From Kocuria subflava (GTDB lineage: Bacteria; Actinomycetota; Actinomycetes; Actinomycetales; Micrococcaceae), in NCBI RefSeq assembly GCF_012163155.1, contig NZ_JAAVUN010000003.1:1-64000 (forward strand): a DNA stretch of 64,000 nucleotides. The letters run 5' to 3'. Under the pieces are notes generated by a model. It was not told where the DNA came from. It worked only from the letters and a program-made list of their open reading frames with translations, and searched no databases. The position numbers were made by a program, and so were the translations under genes. Below are positions 47,824 through 58,163 of the stretch, in pieces. Numbering within the stretch: the first letter of the stretch is position 1; every line of letters begins with the position of its first letter.

Positions 47824-48139
47824 CATCAACTGCCTTCGCCGGGTGTCTCGGTACGGTGAATGCCCTGGTGGTGGGGTCACAGACTTCAAGGTTTGCCTGA
47901 AGCTTGAAGTAGTGATGTCAAATTCCAGGCAATGCACTGCTCAACACACCCACTTACGTGCAGTGAGCCGTGAACCCGTTGCTAGTCTTTGCGTGGAAGA
48001 AATAGGTGCGCCGTATCTGCTGGTCACTCATCATTCAATCCCAACTTGAGGGTTAAGGAATGATGGGGTCGGCGGAGGGCTCACCATCAACAGCCCGTTC
48101 GTCCCAGGCGGGCGGACCCCCGAAGTGAAACAGGTGATC
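47824..48139 (+). other. 316-nt regulatory gap upstream of ftsZ
   Basis: No supported gene. It contains a perfect inverted repeat ACTTCAAG-N12-CTTGAAGT (47883-47910), a candidate -10 TAGTCT (47983-47988) matching the TAGnnT pattern of the window, and TTGAGGGTTAA at 48046-48056. The gap breaks the overlap chain, so ftsZ very likely has its own promoter; FtsR is the expected activator. Confidence 0.55.
47883..47910. promoter_or_regulatory. Inverted repeat upstream of ftsZ, possible regulator site
   Basis: Perfect 8-bp arms acttcaag and cttgaagt with a 12-nt spacer, about 75 nt upstream of a candidate -10. Size suits a dimeric regulator. Assignment to FtsR is a guess. Confidence 0.45.
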
Positions 48140-49381
48140 ATGGACACCACGACTCCCCAGAACTACCTGGCCGTCATCAAGGTCGTCGGCATCGGCGGCG
48201 GCGGCGTCAACGCCGTCAACCGCATGATCGAAGAAGGCTTGCGCGGCGTTGAATTCATCGCCATCAACACTGACGCCCAGGCGCTGTTGATGTCCGATGC
48301 CGACGTCAAGCTGGACGTCGGACGCGAGCTGACCCGCGGACTCGGTGCAGGCGCCAACCCTGATGTGGGGCGCCAGGCTGCTGAAGATCACCAGGAGGAG
48401 ATCGAAGAGGTCCTCAAGGGCGCGGACATGGTCTTCGTGACCGCCGGTGAGGGTGGTGGCACCGGTACCGGTGGCGCGCCCGTGATCGCCCGCATCGCCC
48501 GTTCCTTGGGAGCCCTGACCATCGGTGTGGTCACCCGTCCGTTCACCTTCGAGGGGCGTCGTCGTTCCAACCAGGCCGAGAACGGCATCGAGACCCTGCG
48601 GGACGAGGTCGACACCCTGATCGTCATCCCCAATGACCGTCTGCTCTCCATCTCGGATCGCAACGTGTCCATGCTGGATGCCTTCAAGTCCGCTGACCAG
48701 GTGCTGCTCTCCGGTGTGCAGGGCATCACCGACCTCATCACCACCCCGGGTCTGATCAACCTGGACTTCGCGGACGTCAAGTCCGTGATGCAGGGTGCCG
48801 GTTCGGCCCTGATGGGCATCGGATCCGCCCAGGGTGAGGACCGTGCCGTCAAGGCTGCGGAGCTGGCCATTGCCTCCCCGCTGCTGGAAGCCTCGATCGA
48901 CGGTGCCCACGGCGTGCTGCTCTCCATCCAGGGTGGCTCGGATCTCGGCCTGTTCGAGATCAACGAGGCCGCTCGCCTGGTCCAGGAAGTCGCTCACCCG
49001 GAGGCCAACATCATCTTTGGTGCCGTGATCGACGACGCCCTGGGTGACCAGGCTCGCGTGACGGTGATTGCTGCAGGCTTTGACTCCGTCTCCCCGGAGA
49101 CCAACGCCAACAACACCTCGGCTGCCGCTCAGCAGGCCGCCTCCACCCGTGCAGCCTTCGGCTCCGGCGCCGGCCAGCCCGCCAACATCGGACGCTCCCC
49201 GCAGCGCGGCGGTCAGTCCACTCAGGGCCGTGGCACCTCCACCTCCGGATGGTCGCAGCAGTCCAACGACGACGTCCCGGACGACGCCGGATTCGATGTT
49301 GATCTGCCGGCCGAGCAGGACTCCGTGAAGGGTTCCTCCAATCGCAAGGACTCTTTGGACTTCCCGGATTTCCTGAAGTGA
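48140..49381 (+). CDS. ftsZ: Cell division GTPase FtsZ
   Basis: A 413-residue tubulin-like GTPase that forms the division ring. The GTP-binding block is [14 protein letters not shown] and the tubulin signature is [13 protein letters not shown]; the T7 loop reads [11 protein letters not shown]. The core ends near residue 315, followed by a Gly/Ser/Gln-rich linker and the conserved tail [10 protein letters not shown] that binds SepF and other partners. A GTG at 48125 is in frame, but ATG 48140 fits family starts ([12 protein letters not shown]). Confidence 0.97.
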   Translation: MDTTTPQNYLAVIKVVGIGGGGVNAVNRMIEEGLRGVEFIAINTDAQALLMSDADVKLDVGRELTRGLGAGANPDVGRQAAEDHQEEIEEVLKGADMVFVTAGEGGGTGTGGAPVIARIARSLGALTIGVVTRPFTFEGRRRSNQAENGIETLRDEVDTLIVIPNDRLLSISDRNVSMLDAFKSADQVLLSGVQGITDLITTPGLINLDFADVKSVMQGAGSALMGIGSAQGEDRAVKAAELAIASPLLEASIDGAHGVLLSIQGGSDLGLFEINEAARLVQEVAHPEANIIFGAVIDDALGDQARVTVIAAGFDSVSPETNANNTSAAAQQAASTRAAFGSGAGQPANIGRSPQRGGQSTQGRGTSTSGWSQQSNDDVPDDAGFDVDLPAEQDSVKGSSNRKDSLDFPDFLK

Positions 49382-49414
49382 TGTGACGCCGCAGCTCATG
49401 GAGCGGCACCCCCT

Positions 49415-49458
49415 GAGAATGAGCCGGAAGCGTGCTGTCAGGCATCCGGCTCATTCTC
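49415..49458 (+). terminator. Hairpin after ftsZ
   Basis: gagaatgagccgga (49415-49428) and tccggctcattctc (49445-49458) form a perfect 14-bp stem with a 16-nt loop. The T content after it is low, so termination may be partial. Confidence 0.75.
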
Positions 49459-49564
49459 ATGTGATGTTTGAGCACTGGTGGACAATGGTGGCGGGCCGGG
49501 ACACAAGGAGTTCTGGCCGCGCAGGACGATGACCACAACACGGCAACCGCTGCGGGAGGCAGGA

Positions 49565-50335
49565 ATGTACTGGTACCAGACCACGGTGGGCCCGGCTCAC
49601 GTAGGGTTCACCAACCGTGGCGCCGGCAATCTTGCACTGCACGTGGGTGATGATCATGAGGCGGTGCGTCGTCGTCGTGCAGCCCTGGAGTCTCAGCTGG
49701 GAGTGCAGCCGGGCAGCATGCTGTATCTCAACCAGGTCCACGGCAACACGGTTGCAGATGCGGAGCAACTGGCCGCTGGTGTGGTGCCCACGGCTGATGC
49801 CGCCGTGTCCACCACCGGCCGGCCGCTGGCTGTGATGGTGGCCGACTGCGTACCCGTTGTTCTGGTGGGCCAGGATCCGGGTGATCCCCGCGTGTGTGTC
49901 ACAGCCGTCGCCCACGCCGGCCGCAACGGGTTTCTGGATGGGGTGCTGGAAGCGACGGTGGATGCCATGCGCACCCGCGCAGCTGTCAGAATCTATGCGG
50001 TGGTGGGCCCCAGTGTGTGCGGTGACTGCTACGAGGTTCCGGAGCAGATGGCTGCGGACTCGGAGTTGCGCAGCCCCGGCGTCCGTGCTGAAACGAGCTG
50101 GGGGACGCCGTCCCTGGACCTGCCCGGCGCGGCAGTGCGGCGTCTGCAGGAGATGGGCGTGGACGTGGACCGTCCCCAGGACCAGCCCACCGTGGCCTGC
50201 ACCCTGGAGAACACCACTTTGTTCTCCCACAGGCGGGATGCAGGCAGCGGTCGAATCGTGGGTGTGGTCACCGTGCCCGAGCATCCAGGTGCCAACCTCG
50301 GCAGCGATCAGCAGGACGGGGCGGTGGAGCTGTGA
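49565..50335 (+). CDS. pgeF: Purine nucleoside / peptidoglycan-editing factor, YfiH (laccase-domain) family
   Basis: A 256-residue copper- or zinc-site protein of the YfiH family; members act as purine nucleoside phosphorylases/deaminases (FAMIN-like) and as editors that keep L-Ser out of the peptidoglycan stem. Metal or catalytic residues are His in LNQVHG, Cys in VADCVPV and His in VAHAGRNG (most relatives have HAGWRG). ATG 49565 has GGGAGG 5 nt upstream and fits the family start; ATG 49529 is possible. Overlaps yggS by 4 nt. Confidence 0.88.
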   Translation: MYWYQTTVGPAHVGFTNRGAGNLALHVGDDHEAVRRRRAALESQLGVQPGSMLYLNQVHGNTVADAEQLAAGVVPTADAAVSTTGRPLAVMVADCVPVVLVGQDPGDPRVCVTAVAHAGRNGFLDGVLEATVDAMRTRAAVRIYAVVGPSVCGDCYEVPEQMAADSELRSPGVRAETSWGTPSLDLPGAAVRRLQEMGVDVDRPQDQPTVACTLENTTLFSHRRDAGSGRIVGVVTVPEHPGANLGSDQQDGAVEL

Positions 50336-51069
50336 GTGCAGATCAGCGTCAGACCGAGCTGGCAGAGAATCTGGCCCAGGTGCGTGAGCGTTTGGCTGCT
50401 GCCGAACAACAGCGGCAGGTGGGCACGGGGCCAGCCGAACTGATTGCCGTGACCAAGTTCTTCCCGGCAGCGGATGTTCGCCGATTGGCCCAACTCGGGA
50501 TTGTTCAGGTGGGGGAGAACCGGGACCAGGAAGCATCAGCCAAAGCCGCAGAGGCTCCCGAGGTGACCTGGCACTTCATTGGCCAACTGCAGTCCAAGAA
50601 GACCAACTCCGTGGTCCGTTACGCCTCCTGCGTGCACTCCATGGACCGTCTGTCCTTGGTCACGGGCCTGGGTAAATCAGTGCGCCGGCATAGGGAGAGC
50701 GTTCTTGCCGGTGAGGTTGCCCGCGGGCCCAATGCCGAGCGCGATCTCCAGTGCTTGATCCAGGTGTCACTGGATGGCACCGCGGGGCGCGGAGGGGTTG
50801 CTCCAGCGGAGTTGGAACGCCTGGCTGAGGCAGTGGAAGCGGAGGACGGACTACGTCTGCAAGGTGTCATGGCCGTGGCTCCGTTGGGTCAAGACCCTGA
50901 TCCTGCCTTCCAGGAATTGTTCGAGTTGTCACAGGTGGTGCGCAGGACCGCACCGGCAGCGCAGTGGATCTCCGCCGGTATGAGCGCGGATTTGGAGGCA
51001 GCCGTACGGTGGGGCTCCACCCACGTTCGAGTTGGTTCCGGTATTCTCGGTGCGCGTCCGGTGGGTTGA
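50332..51069 (+). CDS. PLP homeostasis protein, YggS type
   Basis: The 245-residue alanine-racemase-fold protein binds pyridoxal phosphate through the Lys in AVTKFFP and controls the cellular PLP pool; it is not itself a racemase. Blocks include [63 protein letters not shown]. It overlaps pgeF (GTGA) and precedes sepF, the normal actinobacterial order. Confidence 0.94.
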   Translation: MSADQRQTELAENLAQVRERLAAAEQQRQVGTGPAELIAVTKFFPAADVRRLAQLGIVQVGENRDQEASAKAAEAPEVTWHFIGQLQSKKTNSVVRYASCVHSMDRLSLVTGLGKSVRRHRESVLAGEVARGPNAERDLQCLIQVSLDGTAGRGGVAPAELERLAEAVEAEDGLRLQGVMAVAPLGQDPDPAFQELFELSQVVRRTAPAAQWISAGMSADLEAAVRWGSTHVRVGSGILGARPVG

Positions 51070-51133
51070 TCCAACCCCGGTACACCACCCCGCACCAGAT
51101 GAACTTCCCGCACCAGATCAAGGAGAGCCGTCC

Positions 51134-51787
51134 ATGGGCCAGTCGATGCGCCGAGCCATGATTGCGCTGGGTCTGGCCGAGCCCGATGCGCCATCCCAGG
51201 CCGAACAGCGCGAATCGCGCGCCGAGTCCCCCCGGGTGACAGAGTCCAGCCGTGATCAACGGGTGGAACGTGAGGAACGCAGTCAGGTGCCGGCACCCCG
51301 GAACGCGGCCCCCCAGCCCGGCCGGTCCAGTGCAGAGACTCGGCCCTCCGGGTCCTCAGCCGTTCGCGGCAGCACTGAGGGCAGCCGTGAGAGCTCCACG
51401 CCGCACAGTGCTCGATCCAGATCGGCACAACCGCGCCGAGAGGCCGAGTACCGTGCCCCGGTGACTCCCATCAAGCGTGCCCCCTCCACTTCACGAGAGA
51501 ATGCTGACGACATGCGCACCATCACCACCGTGCACCCGCGCTCCTACAACGACGCCAAGTCCGTGGGTGAGTCCTTCCGGGACGGCACCCCTGTGATCAT
51601 GGATTTGACGGACCTCGGTGAGGCTGAGGCCAAGCGACTCGTCGATTTCGCGGCCGGCCTGGTGTACGCACTGCACGGCTCCATTGAGCGCGTGACCACC
51701 ACCGTGTTCCTGCTGACCCCCTCCTATGTGGAGGTGGTGGACAACACCACCCCGCAGGAGACCGCTTCCGCTGACGAACAGGCTTGA
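51134..51787 (+). CDS. sepF: Cell division protein SepF
   Basis: The 217-residue protein anchors FtsZ to the membrane in organisms without FtsA. It starts with a membrane-binding helix region ([17 protein letters not shown]), has an Arg/Ser/Pro-rich linker of about 100 residues, and ends with the SepF core ([44 protein letters not shown]). AAGGAG lies 9 nt before the ATG at 51134; the 34 open codons before it are not used. Overlaps yggT by 4 nt. Confidence 0.95.
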   Translation: MGQSMRRAMIALGLAEPDAPSQAEQRESRAESPRVTESSRDQRVEREERSQVPAPRNAAPQPGRSSAETRPSGSSAVRGSTEGSRESSTPHSARSRSAQPRREAEYRAPVTPIKRAPSTSRENADDMRTITTVHPRSYNDAKSVGESFRDGTPVIMDLTDLGEAEAKRLVDFAAGLVYALHGSIERVTTTVFLLTPSYVEVVDNTTPQETASADEQA

Positions 51788-52089
51788 GTGAATCAGTGAA
51801 CATCGTTCTGGGCATCCTGTACCTGGCCTCCCACCTGTTGGTCCTGGTGGTCCTGGCACGCTTTGTGCTGGAAATGGTGAGTTCTTGGTCACGCAACTGG
51901 CGTCCGCAGGGTGTGATGCTGATTTTCGCCTCGGTGGTCTACGGCATCACAGACCCGGTGTTCAAGCCGTTGCGTCGGCTGATTCCCCCGTTGCGCATGG
52001 GCGGTATTGCCTTGGATCTTTCCGCAATCATCCTGATCCTGGGCCTGACCTTCCTCAGAGGCATCCTGGCCGCCATGTTTTTCGGCTGA
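51784..52089 (+). CDS. YggT-family membrane protein
   Basis: A 101-residue protein with two main helices ([25 protein letters not shown] and the C-terminal [19 protein letters not shown]) and the family segment [17 protein letters not shown]. It is thought to act in osmotic or division-linked membrane functions. The TTG start at 51784 overlaps the sepF stop (TTGA); GTG 51796 is an alternative. Confidence 0.88.
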   Translation: MSESVNIVLGILYLASHLLVLVVLARFVLEMVSSWSRNWRPQGVMLIFASVVYGITDPVFKPLRRLIPPLRMGGIALDLSAIILILGLTFLRGILAAMFFG

Positions 52090-52384
52090 CCCGACCCCCG
52101 GACCGCTCAAGGACGAGGCAGCGGCGGACGGTCACCAACGCAGCCACCAGGGGCCGTGCAACAGCGGCGTCGTCGGTGAATCGATGATCCGGGAACGCGC
52201 CGGGACAATGTACTGTGTTGAGAGAACATGACCATTGCGTCGCGGTCGTCCCTTGAGTTGATGGGCGTCTGGACCACCGGGAGCCGGGCTGGCAAACGGG
52301 AACATCAGACGCCAATGCTCACAGGGCCTGCTGCTCGGGGGCCAAGACCCACGCAATGACCTGCACGAGGAGAGAAAACACCCC
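52090..52384 (+). other. 295-nt gap upstream of divIVA
   Basis: No supported gene. A possible -10 (TACTGT, 52211-52216) is seen without a good -35. divIVA probably has its own promoter here. Confidence 0.4.
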
Positions 52385-53008
52385 ATGGCTCTGACTCCTG
52401 AAGACGTCATCAACAAGCGGTTTCAGCCGACCAAATTCCGTGAAGGCTATGACCAGGATGAAGTTGATGACTTCCTGGATGAGATTGTGCTGGAGCTGCG
52501 CACGCTCAACCAGGAGATCGCCGATCTGACTCAGCAGCTGGAAGCTGCAGGCAGTGCTCCTGACAACGCGCGCGCAGCGGCCCCTGCCGAGACCCCCGCA
52601 GAAGAAACTGCGGAGCCGGTTGTGGAGCCCGCTCCGGCGGCCGCAACCGAGCCGGAGCCCGCCGCTGCACAGGCGCAGCCCACCACGGACTCCGCTCAGA
52701 GCGCTGCCGGCGTGCTGGCCCTGGCCCAGAAGCTGCACGACGAATACGTGGCCAACGGCCGTGCCGAACATGATCGTTTGGTGGCCGAGGGCCAGAGCCA
52801 GGCGGACCAGATGGTCTCCGACGCCCAGCGGTCCAAGGAGGAAGTCCTGGCCGGACTGGAGCAGGAGCGCGGCGTCCTGGAGCAGAAGGTCAGTCAGCTC
52901 AAGGGCTTCGAGTCCAGCTACCGCGAACGCCTTAAGTCGTTCATCTCCGGGCAGCTGCATGAGATCGACAACGCTCCCTCCGTCATGCCTGAGGCAGATC
53001 AGTCCTGA
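52385..53008 (+). CDS. divIVA: Polar growth / septum protein DivIVA (Wag31)
   Basis: A 207-residue coiled-coil protein that marks curved membrane and organises polar or septal wall growth. The N-terminal lipid-binding domain is MALTPEDVINKRFQPTKFREGYDQDEVDDFLDEI-like in full, with the first coiled coil after it. A 50-residue Ala/Pro/Glu/Thr linker (about 58-110) separates it from a C-terminal coiled coil. GAGGAG precedes the ATG. It closes the dcw group; lspA follows after 26 nt. Confidence 0.94.
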   Translation: MALTPEDVINKRFQPTKFREGYDQDEVDDFLDEIVLELRTLNQEIADLTQQLEAAGSAPDNARAAAPAETPAEETAEPVVEPAPAAATEPEPAAAQAQPTTDSAQSAAGVLALAQKLHDEYVANGRAEHDRLVAEGQSQADQMVSDAQRSKEEVLAGLEQERGVLEQKVSQLKGFESSYRERLKSFISGQLHEIDNAPSVMPEADQS

Positions 53009-53034
53009 GTTCTGCACACACCGAGTCACATCCG

Positions 53035-53563
53035 GTGAACGGATCCAAGCGCCGCCCCGCAGTTTTCGTTCTGGGGGCGGCGCTGACCGCGTTGGTGGTC
53101 TACGTCCTGGACCAGGCCACCAAGGCGTTCGTGGAACGCACCATGCAGTTGGGCGAATCCATCTCCGTGGTGGGGGACTGGGTGCGGTGGCACTACATCC
53201 TCAACCCCGGTGCGGCCTTTTCCCTGGGTGAAGACCACACCTGGGTGTTCACCGGCATCATGGCCGTGGTCTCGGTCGGGATCATGCTGTATCTGCCGCG
53301 CGTTCGCAGCTGGCCGTGGGCCCTTGGACTGGGGATGGTCCTGGGCGGTGCGCTGGGCAATCTGACCGACCGGCTCTTCCGCTGGCCCGGGTTCCCCAGT
53401 GGTCACGTTGTGGATTTCATCCACGTCAAGCACTTTGCCGTGTTCAACACTGCAGACTGCGGTGTGGTGATCGGCATCGCCCTGATCGCCCTGTTGCTGC
53501 TGATGGGGCGTGAGCCGGACGGCACCCGCTACAGCAAGACGCGCGACACCGGATCCAGGACCC

Positions 53564-53571
<8 letters not shown>
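53035..53571 (+). CDS. lspA: Lipoprotein signal peptidase (signal peptidase II)
   Basis: A 178-residue aspartic protease with four helices that removes lipoprotein signal peptides. Blocks are [29 protein letters not shown] (catalytic Asp) and [11 protein letters not shown] (second Asp; many relatives have FNVADS). The GTG at 53035 has no clear ribosome site, so the start is the least certain part. It overlaps rluD by 8 nt. Confidence 0.92.
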
Positions 53572-54502
<931 letters not shown>

Positions 54503-54559
54503 TCACCTGGGGAGGGCATCGTCACCTGTGGCACACGCGATGGTGTCTGAGCCTGCCGC

Positions 54560-54565
54560 TAGACT
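54560..54565 (+). promoter_or_regulatory. -10 element TAGACT for a leaderless dnaE mRNA
   Basis: TAGACT ends 6 nt before the dnaE GTG at 54572. The short GGGG between them is not a usable ribosome site at that distance. Confidence 0.5.
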
Positions 54566-54571
54566 CTTGGG

Positions 54572-57500
54572 GTGACGAAGGGCAAAGGTTTTACGCATCT
54601 GCACGTGCACACCGAGTATTCGATGCTCGACGGTGCAGCCCGACTCGACGATCTCTTTGAGGCCTGCCATGCCAACGGGATGGACTCCCTGGCCACCACG
54701 GACCACGGATTCGTCTTTGGTGCCTACGACTTCTGGGCCAAGGCCAACAAAGCGGGCATCAAGCCGATCATCGGTGTTGAGGCGTATCTGACGCCCGGTA
54801 CCCACCGCACGGACCGTTCGCGTGTGAAATTCCATGAAGGCGGCCGCGAGGACGTCTCCGGTGGTGGTGCGTACACGCACATGACCTTGCTGGCTGAAAC
54901 CACTCAGGGCATGCAGAACCTTTTCCGGGCCTCCTCCTACGCCTCCCTGGAAGGTCAGCTCTACAAGCCGCGCATGGACCGTGAGCTGCTCAATCAGTAC
55001 GGCAAGGGCCTGATTGCCACCACCGGCTGCCCGTCCGGTGAGATCCAGACCCGGTTGCGCCTGGGACAGTACAAGGAAGCGATCGATGCCGCTGCGGAGT
55101 TCCGGGACATCTTTGGCCCGGAGAACTTCTACTGCGAGATCATGGACCACGGTCTGGGGATTGAGAAGAACATCCACCAGGACCTGATGAAGCTGGCCAA
55201 GGACCTCAGCCTGCCGCTGGTGGCCACCAATGACCTCCACTACACCCACGCGGAGGACGCCAAGGCGCATGCAGCTCTGCTGTGCGTCCAGTCCGGCTCC
55301 ACCTTGGCTGATCCCAAACGCTTCAAATTCGATGCCGATGAGTTCTACCTGAAGTCCCCGGCGGAGATGCGTGACCTGTTCCGGGACTATCCGGAGGCCT
55401 GTGACAACACCCTGGAGATCGCCGAACGCTGCCACGTGGAGTTCGATGAATCCATCGGCAAGTTCATGCCCGTGTTTCCCGTCCCGGAAGGGGAGAACGA
55501 GGCCTCATGGTTCGCCAAGGAGGTGGACGCGGGCCTGGAATACCGCTTCCCCAACGGTGTTCCGCAGGAGGCCAGGGACCAGGCGGAGTACGAAAAAGGC
55601 ATCATCCAGCAGATGGGCTTCCCCGGGTACTTCCTGGTGGTGGCCGATTTCATCAACTGGGCCAAGGACAACGGCATTCGGGTGGGTCCCGGACGTGGCT
55701 CGGGTGCAGGTTCCATGGTGGCCTACGCCATGCGCATCACCGAGCTCAACCCCCTGGAGCACGGACTGATCTTTGAACGTTTCCTCAACCCGGAACGTGT
55801 CTCCATGCCGGACTTTGACGTCGACTTCGATGATCGTCGTCGTTCGGAGGTGATTCGCTACGTCACGGAGAAGTATGGGGACGAGCGCGTTGCCATGATC
55901 GTCACCTACGGCACCATCAAAGCCAAGCAGGCCCTGAAGGACTCCTCCCGAGTGTTGGGCTACCCGTTCTCCATGGGAGAGAAGCTCACCAAGGCCATGC
56001 CCCCGGACATCATGGGCAAGGGCATCTCCCTGGCCGATGTCTACAACAAGGACGCCAAGCGCTACGACGAGGCCGGTGAGCTGCGCGACGTCCTGGAGGA
56101 GGACCCGGAAGCCGCCAAGGTGTTTGAAACCGCAACCGGCCTGGAGGGACTCAAACGCCAGTGGGGTGTGCACGCGGCAGGCGTGATCATGTCCTCGGAT
56201 CCGCTGATCGACATCATCCCGTTGATGCGCCGCGAGGCCGACGGCCAGGTGATCACCCAGTTCGACTACCCCACGTGCGAGGGCCTGGGGCTGATCAAGA
56301 TGGACTTCCTGGGGCTGCGCAACCTCACCATCATCTCCGATGCCATGGAGAACATCACCCTGAACCGGGACGGGTTCGTACTCGACCTGGAAACCCTGGA
56401 GCTGGATGACAAGGCCTCCTATGAGCTGCTGGCCCGCGGCGACACCCTCGGCGTGTTCCAGCTGGACGGTGGCCCCATGCGCTCGCTGCTGCGCCTGATG
56501 CAGCCTGACGAGTTCGAGGACATCTCCGCCGTGCTGGCCCTCTACCGGCCCGGCCCCATGGGTGTGAACTCCCACACCAACTACGCCCTGCGCAAGACCG
56601 GTCAGCAGGAAGTCACCCCCATCCACCCGGAGCTGGAAGAGCCCCTGGCGGAGATTCTGGACACCACTTACGGCCTGATCGTCTACCAGGAACAGGTCAT
56701 GGCCGTGGCCCAGAAGGTGGCCAATTACACGCTGGGCCAGGCAGACCTTTTGCGCCGCGCCATGGGCAAGAAGAAGAAGTCCGAGCTGGACAAACAGCAA
56801 GATGCCTTCTTTGGCGGCATGAAGGACAACGGGTATTCGGAGGATGCCTCCAAGACCCTGTGGCACGTGCTGGAGTCCTTCTCCGACTACGCCTTCAACA
56901 AGGCCCACACCGCCGCCTACGGGCTGGTGTCCTACTGGACGGCCTACCTCAAGGCCCATTATCCAGCCGAATACATGGCGGCCCTGCTGACCTCAGTGGG
57001 GGACGACAAGGACAAACTGGCGCTCTACCTCAACGAATGCCGCCACATGGGCATCACGGTCCTGCCGCCGGATGTCAACGAATCGGTCATCACCTTCACC
57101 CCGGTCGGCAACGATATCCGCTTTGGCATGGCGGCGGTGCGCAACGTGGGTGCCAACGTGGTACAGGGCATTGTGGATGCCCGCGAGGAAAAGGGTGCTT
57201 TCACTTCCTTCAACGACTTCCTCTCCAAGGTCCCGGTGGTGGTGTGCAACAAACGCACCATCGAGTCCCTGATCAAATCCGGTGCTTTCGACCAGTTGGG
57301 GCACACCCGCCGCTCTTTGGTGATGTGCCACGAGCAGGCGATCGACGACGTCGTCGCCCAGAAGAAGAACGAGGCCAACGGCGAGTTCACCTTTGACCTG
57401 TTCGCCATGGGTGGCGACGACGACGCCGCAGACTCCCAAGGCACACAGGTGGATGTCCCGGACGTACCGGAGTGGGAGCGCAAGGACATGCTCTCCTTTG

Positions 57501-58129
57501 AACGAGAGATGTTGGGGCTTTACGTCTCCGACCACCCCCTGCGTGGTTTGGACGACGCCTTGGGACAGTACTCGGACACCACCGTCCAAGCGCTGTTGGC
57601 CGAGGACGGTGGCAAGCCGGACGGGGCGATCGTGACCGTGGCCGGGATGATCACCTCCGTGCAGCGGCGGATCGCCAAGTCCTCCGGCAACGCCTACGCG
57701 CGGATCGAGCTGGAGGACCGGACCGGTTCCGTGGAGATCATGTTCTTCGGCAAGACCTACGCACCCATTGCAGGGGTGCTGGCCGAGGACCTGATCTGTT
57801 CGGTCAAGGCCCGCCTGCAGAAGCGCGACGACGGTTCCACGTCCCTGTCCGCCATGGAGTTGACCGTTCCTGAGATCAACCCGGACGGACATTCCGGTCC
57901 GGTCAAGATCGCCCTGGCGGAACACAAGGCCACGGAGCAGACGGTCAACGCCTTGGCCGAGGTGCTGCGCAATCACCGGGGGGACTCGGAGGTGCGGGTG
58001 CATCTGGAGACCCAACGCTCCCTGCAGATCTGGTCACTGCCACCTCAGTACCGGGTTTCGGCCTCACCGGCCTTGTTCGGGGATCTGAAAGTGCTGTTGG
58101 GTCCGGCATGCCTGGAAGTAGCCAACTGA
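54572..58129 (+). CDS. dnaE: DNA polymerase III alpha subunit
   Basis: The 1185-residue replicative polymerase has an N-terminal PHP domain (FTHLHVHTEYSMLDGAARL), the polymerase catalytic blocks with GPGRGSGAGSMVAYA and PDFDVDFDD (two catalytic Asp), the clamp/tau-interacting middle part, helix-hairpin-helix and a C-terminal OB fold (GAIVTVAGMITSVQRRIAKSSG). The full length and complete motifs suit DnaE1, the main replicase, not the error-prone DnaE2. GTG 54572 is the only start consistent with the conserved N-terminus. Confidence 0.97.
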   Translation: MTKGKGFTHLHVHTEYSMLDGAARLDDLFEACHANGMDSLATTDHGFVFGAYDFWAKANKAGIKPIIGVEAYLTPGTHRTDRSRVKFHEGGREDVSGGGAYTHMTLLAETTQGMQNLFRASSYASLEGQLYKPRMDRELLNQYGKGLIATTGCPSGEIQTRLRLGQYKEAIDAAAEFRDIFGPENFYCEIMDHGLGIEKNIHQDLMKLAKDLSLPLVATNDLHYTHAEDAKAHAALLCVQSGSTLADPKRFKFDADEFYLKSPAEMRDLFRDYPEACDNTLEIAERCHVEFDESIGKFMPVFPVPEGENEASWFAKEVDAGLEYRFPNGVPQEARDQAEYEKGIIQQMGFPGYFLVVADFINWAKDNGIRVGPGRGSGAGSMVAYAMRITELNPLEHGLIFERFLNPERVSMPDFDVDFDDRRRSEVIRYVTEKYGDERVAMIVTYGTIKAKQALKDSSRVLGYPFSMGEKLTKAMPPDIMGKGISLADVYNKDAKRYDEAGELRDVLEEDPEAAKVFETATGLEGLKRQWGVHAAGVIMSSDPLIDIIPLMRREADGQVITQFDYPTCEGLGLIKMDFLGLRNLTIISDAMENITLNRDGFVLDLETLELDDKASYELLARGDTLGVFQLDGGPMRSLLRLMQPDEFEDISAVLALYRPGPMGVNSHTNYALRKTGQQEVTPIHPELEEPLAEILDTTYGLIVYQEQVMAVAQKVANYTLGQADLLRRAMGKKKKSELDKQQDAFFGGMKDNGYSEDASKTLWHVLESFSDYAFNKAHTAAYGLVSYWTAYLKAHYPAEYMAALLTSVGDDKDKLALYLNECRHMGITVLPPDVNESVITFTPVGNDIRFGMAAVRNVGANVVQGIVDAREEKGAFTSFNDFLSKVPVVVCNKRTIESLIKSGAFDQLGHTRRSLVMCHEQAIDDVVAQKKNEANGEFTFDLFAMGGDDDAADSQGTQVDVPDVPEWERKDMLSFEREMLGLYVSDHPLRGLDDALGQYSDTTVQALLAEDGGKPDGAIVTVAGMITSVQRRIAKSSGNAYARIELEDRTGSVEIMFFGKTYAPIAGVLAEDLICSVKARLQKRDDGSTSLSAMELTVPEINPDGHSGPVKIALAEHKATEQTVNALAEVLRNHRGDSEVRVHLETQRSLQIWSLPPQYRVSASPALFGDLKVLLGPACLEVAN

Positions 58130-58150
58130 GAACTGTCCGTGCCGCGCCCG

Positions 58151-58156
58151 TAGAAT
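58151..58156 (+). promoter_or_regulatory. -10 element TAGAAT for a leaderless hisD mRNA
   Basis: TAGAAT ends 7 nt before GTG 58164. The ATG at 58155 lies inside this hexamer, which argues against it as the start. Confidence 0.5.
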
Positions 58157-58163
58157 GACGCGT

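Noticed and set aside
48053-49399. A 448-codon minus-strand frame opposite ftsZ
   Set aside because: Antisense shadow of a highly conserved gene.
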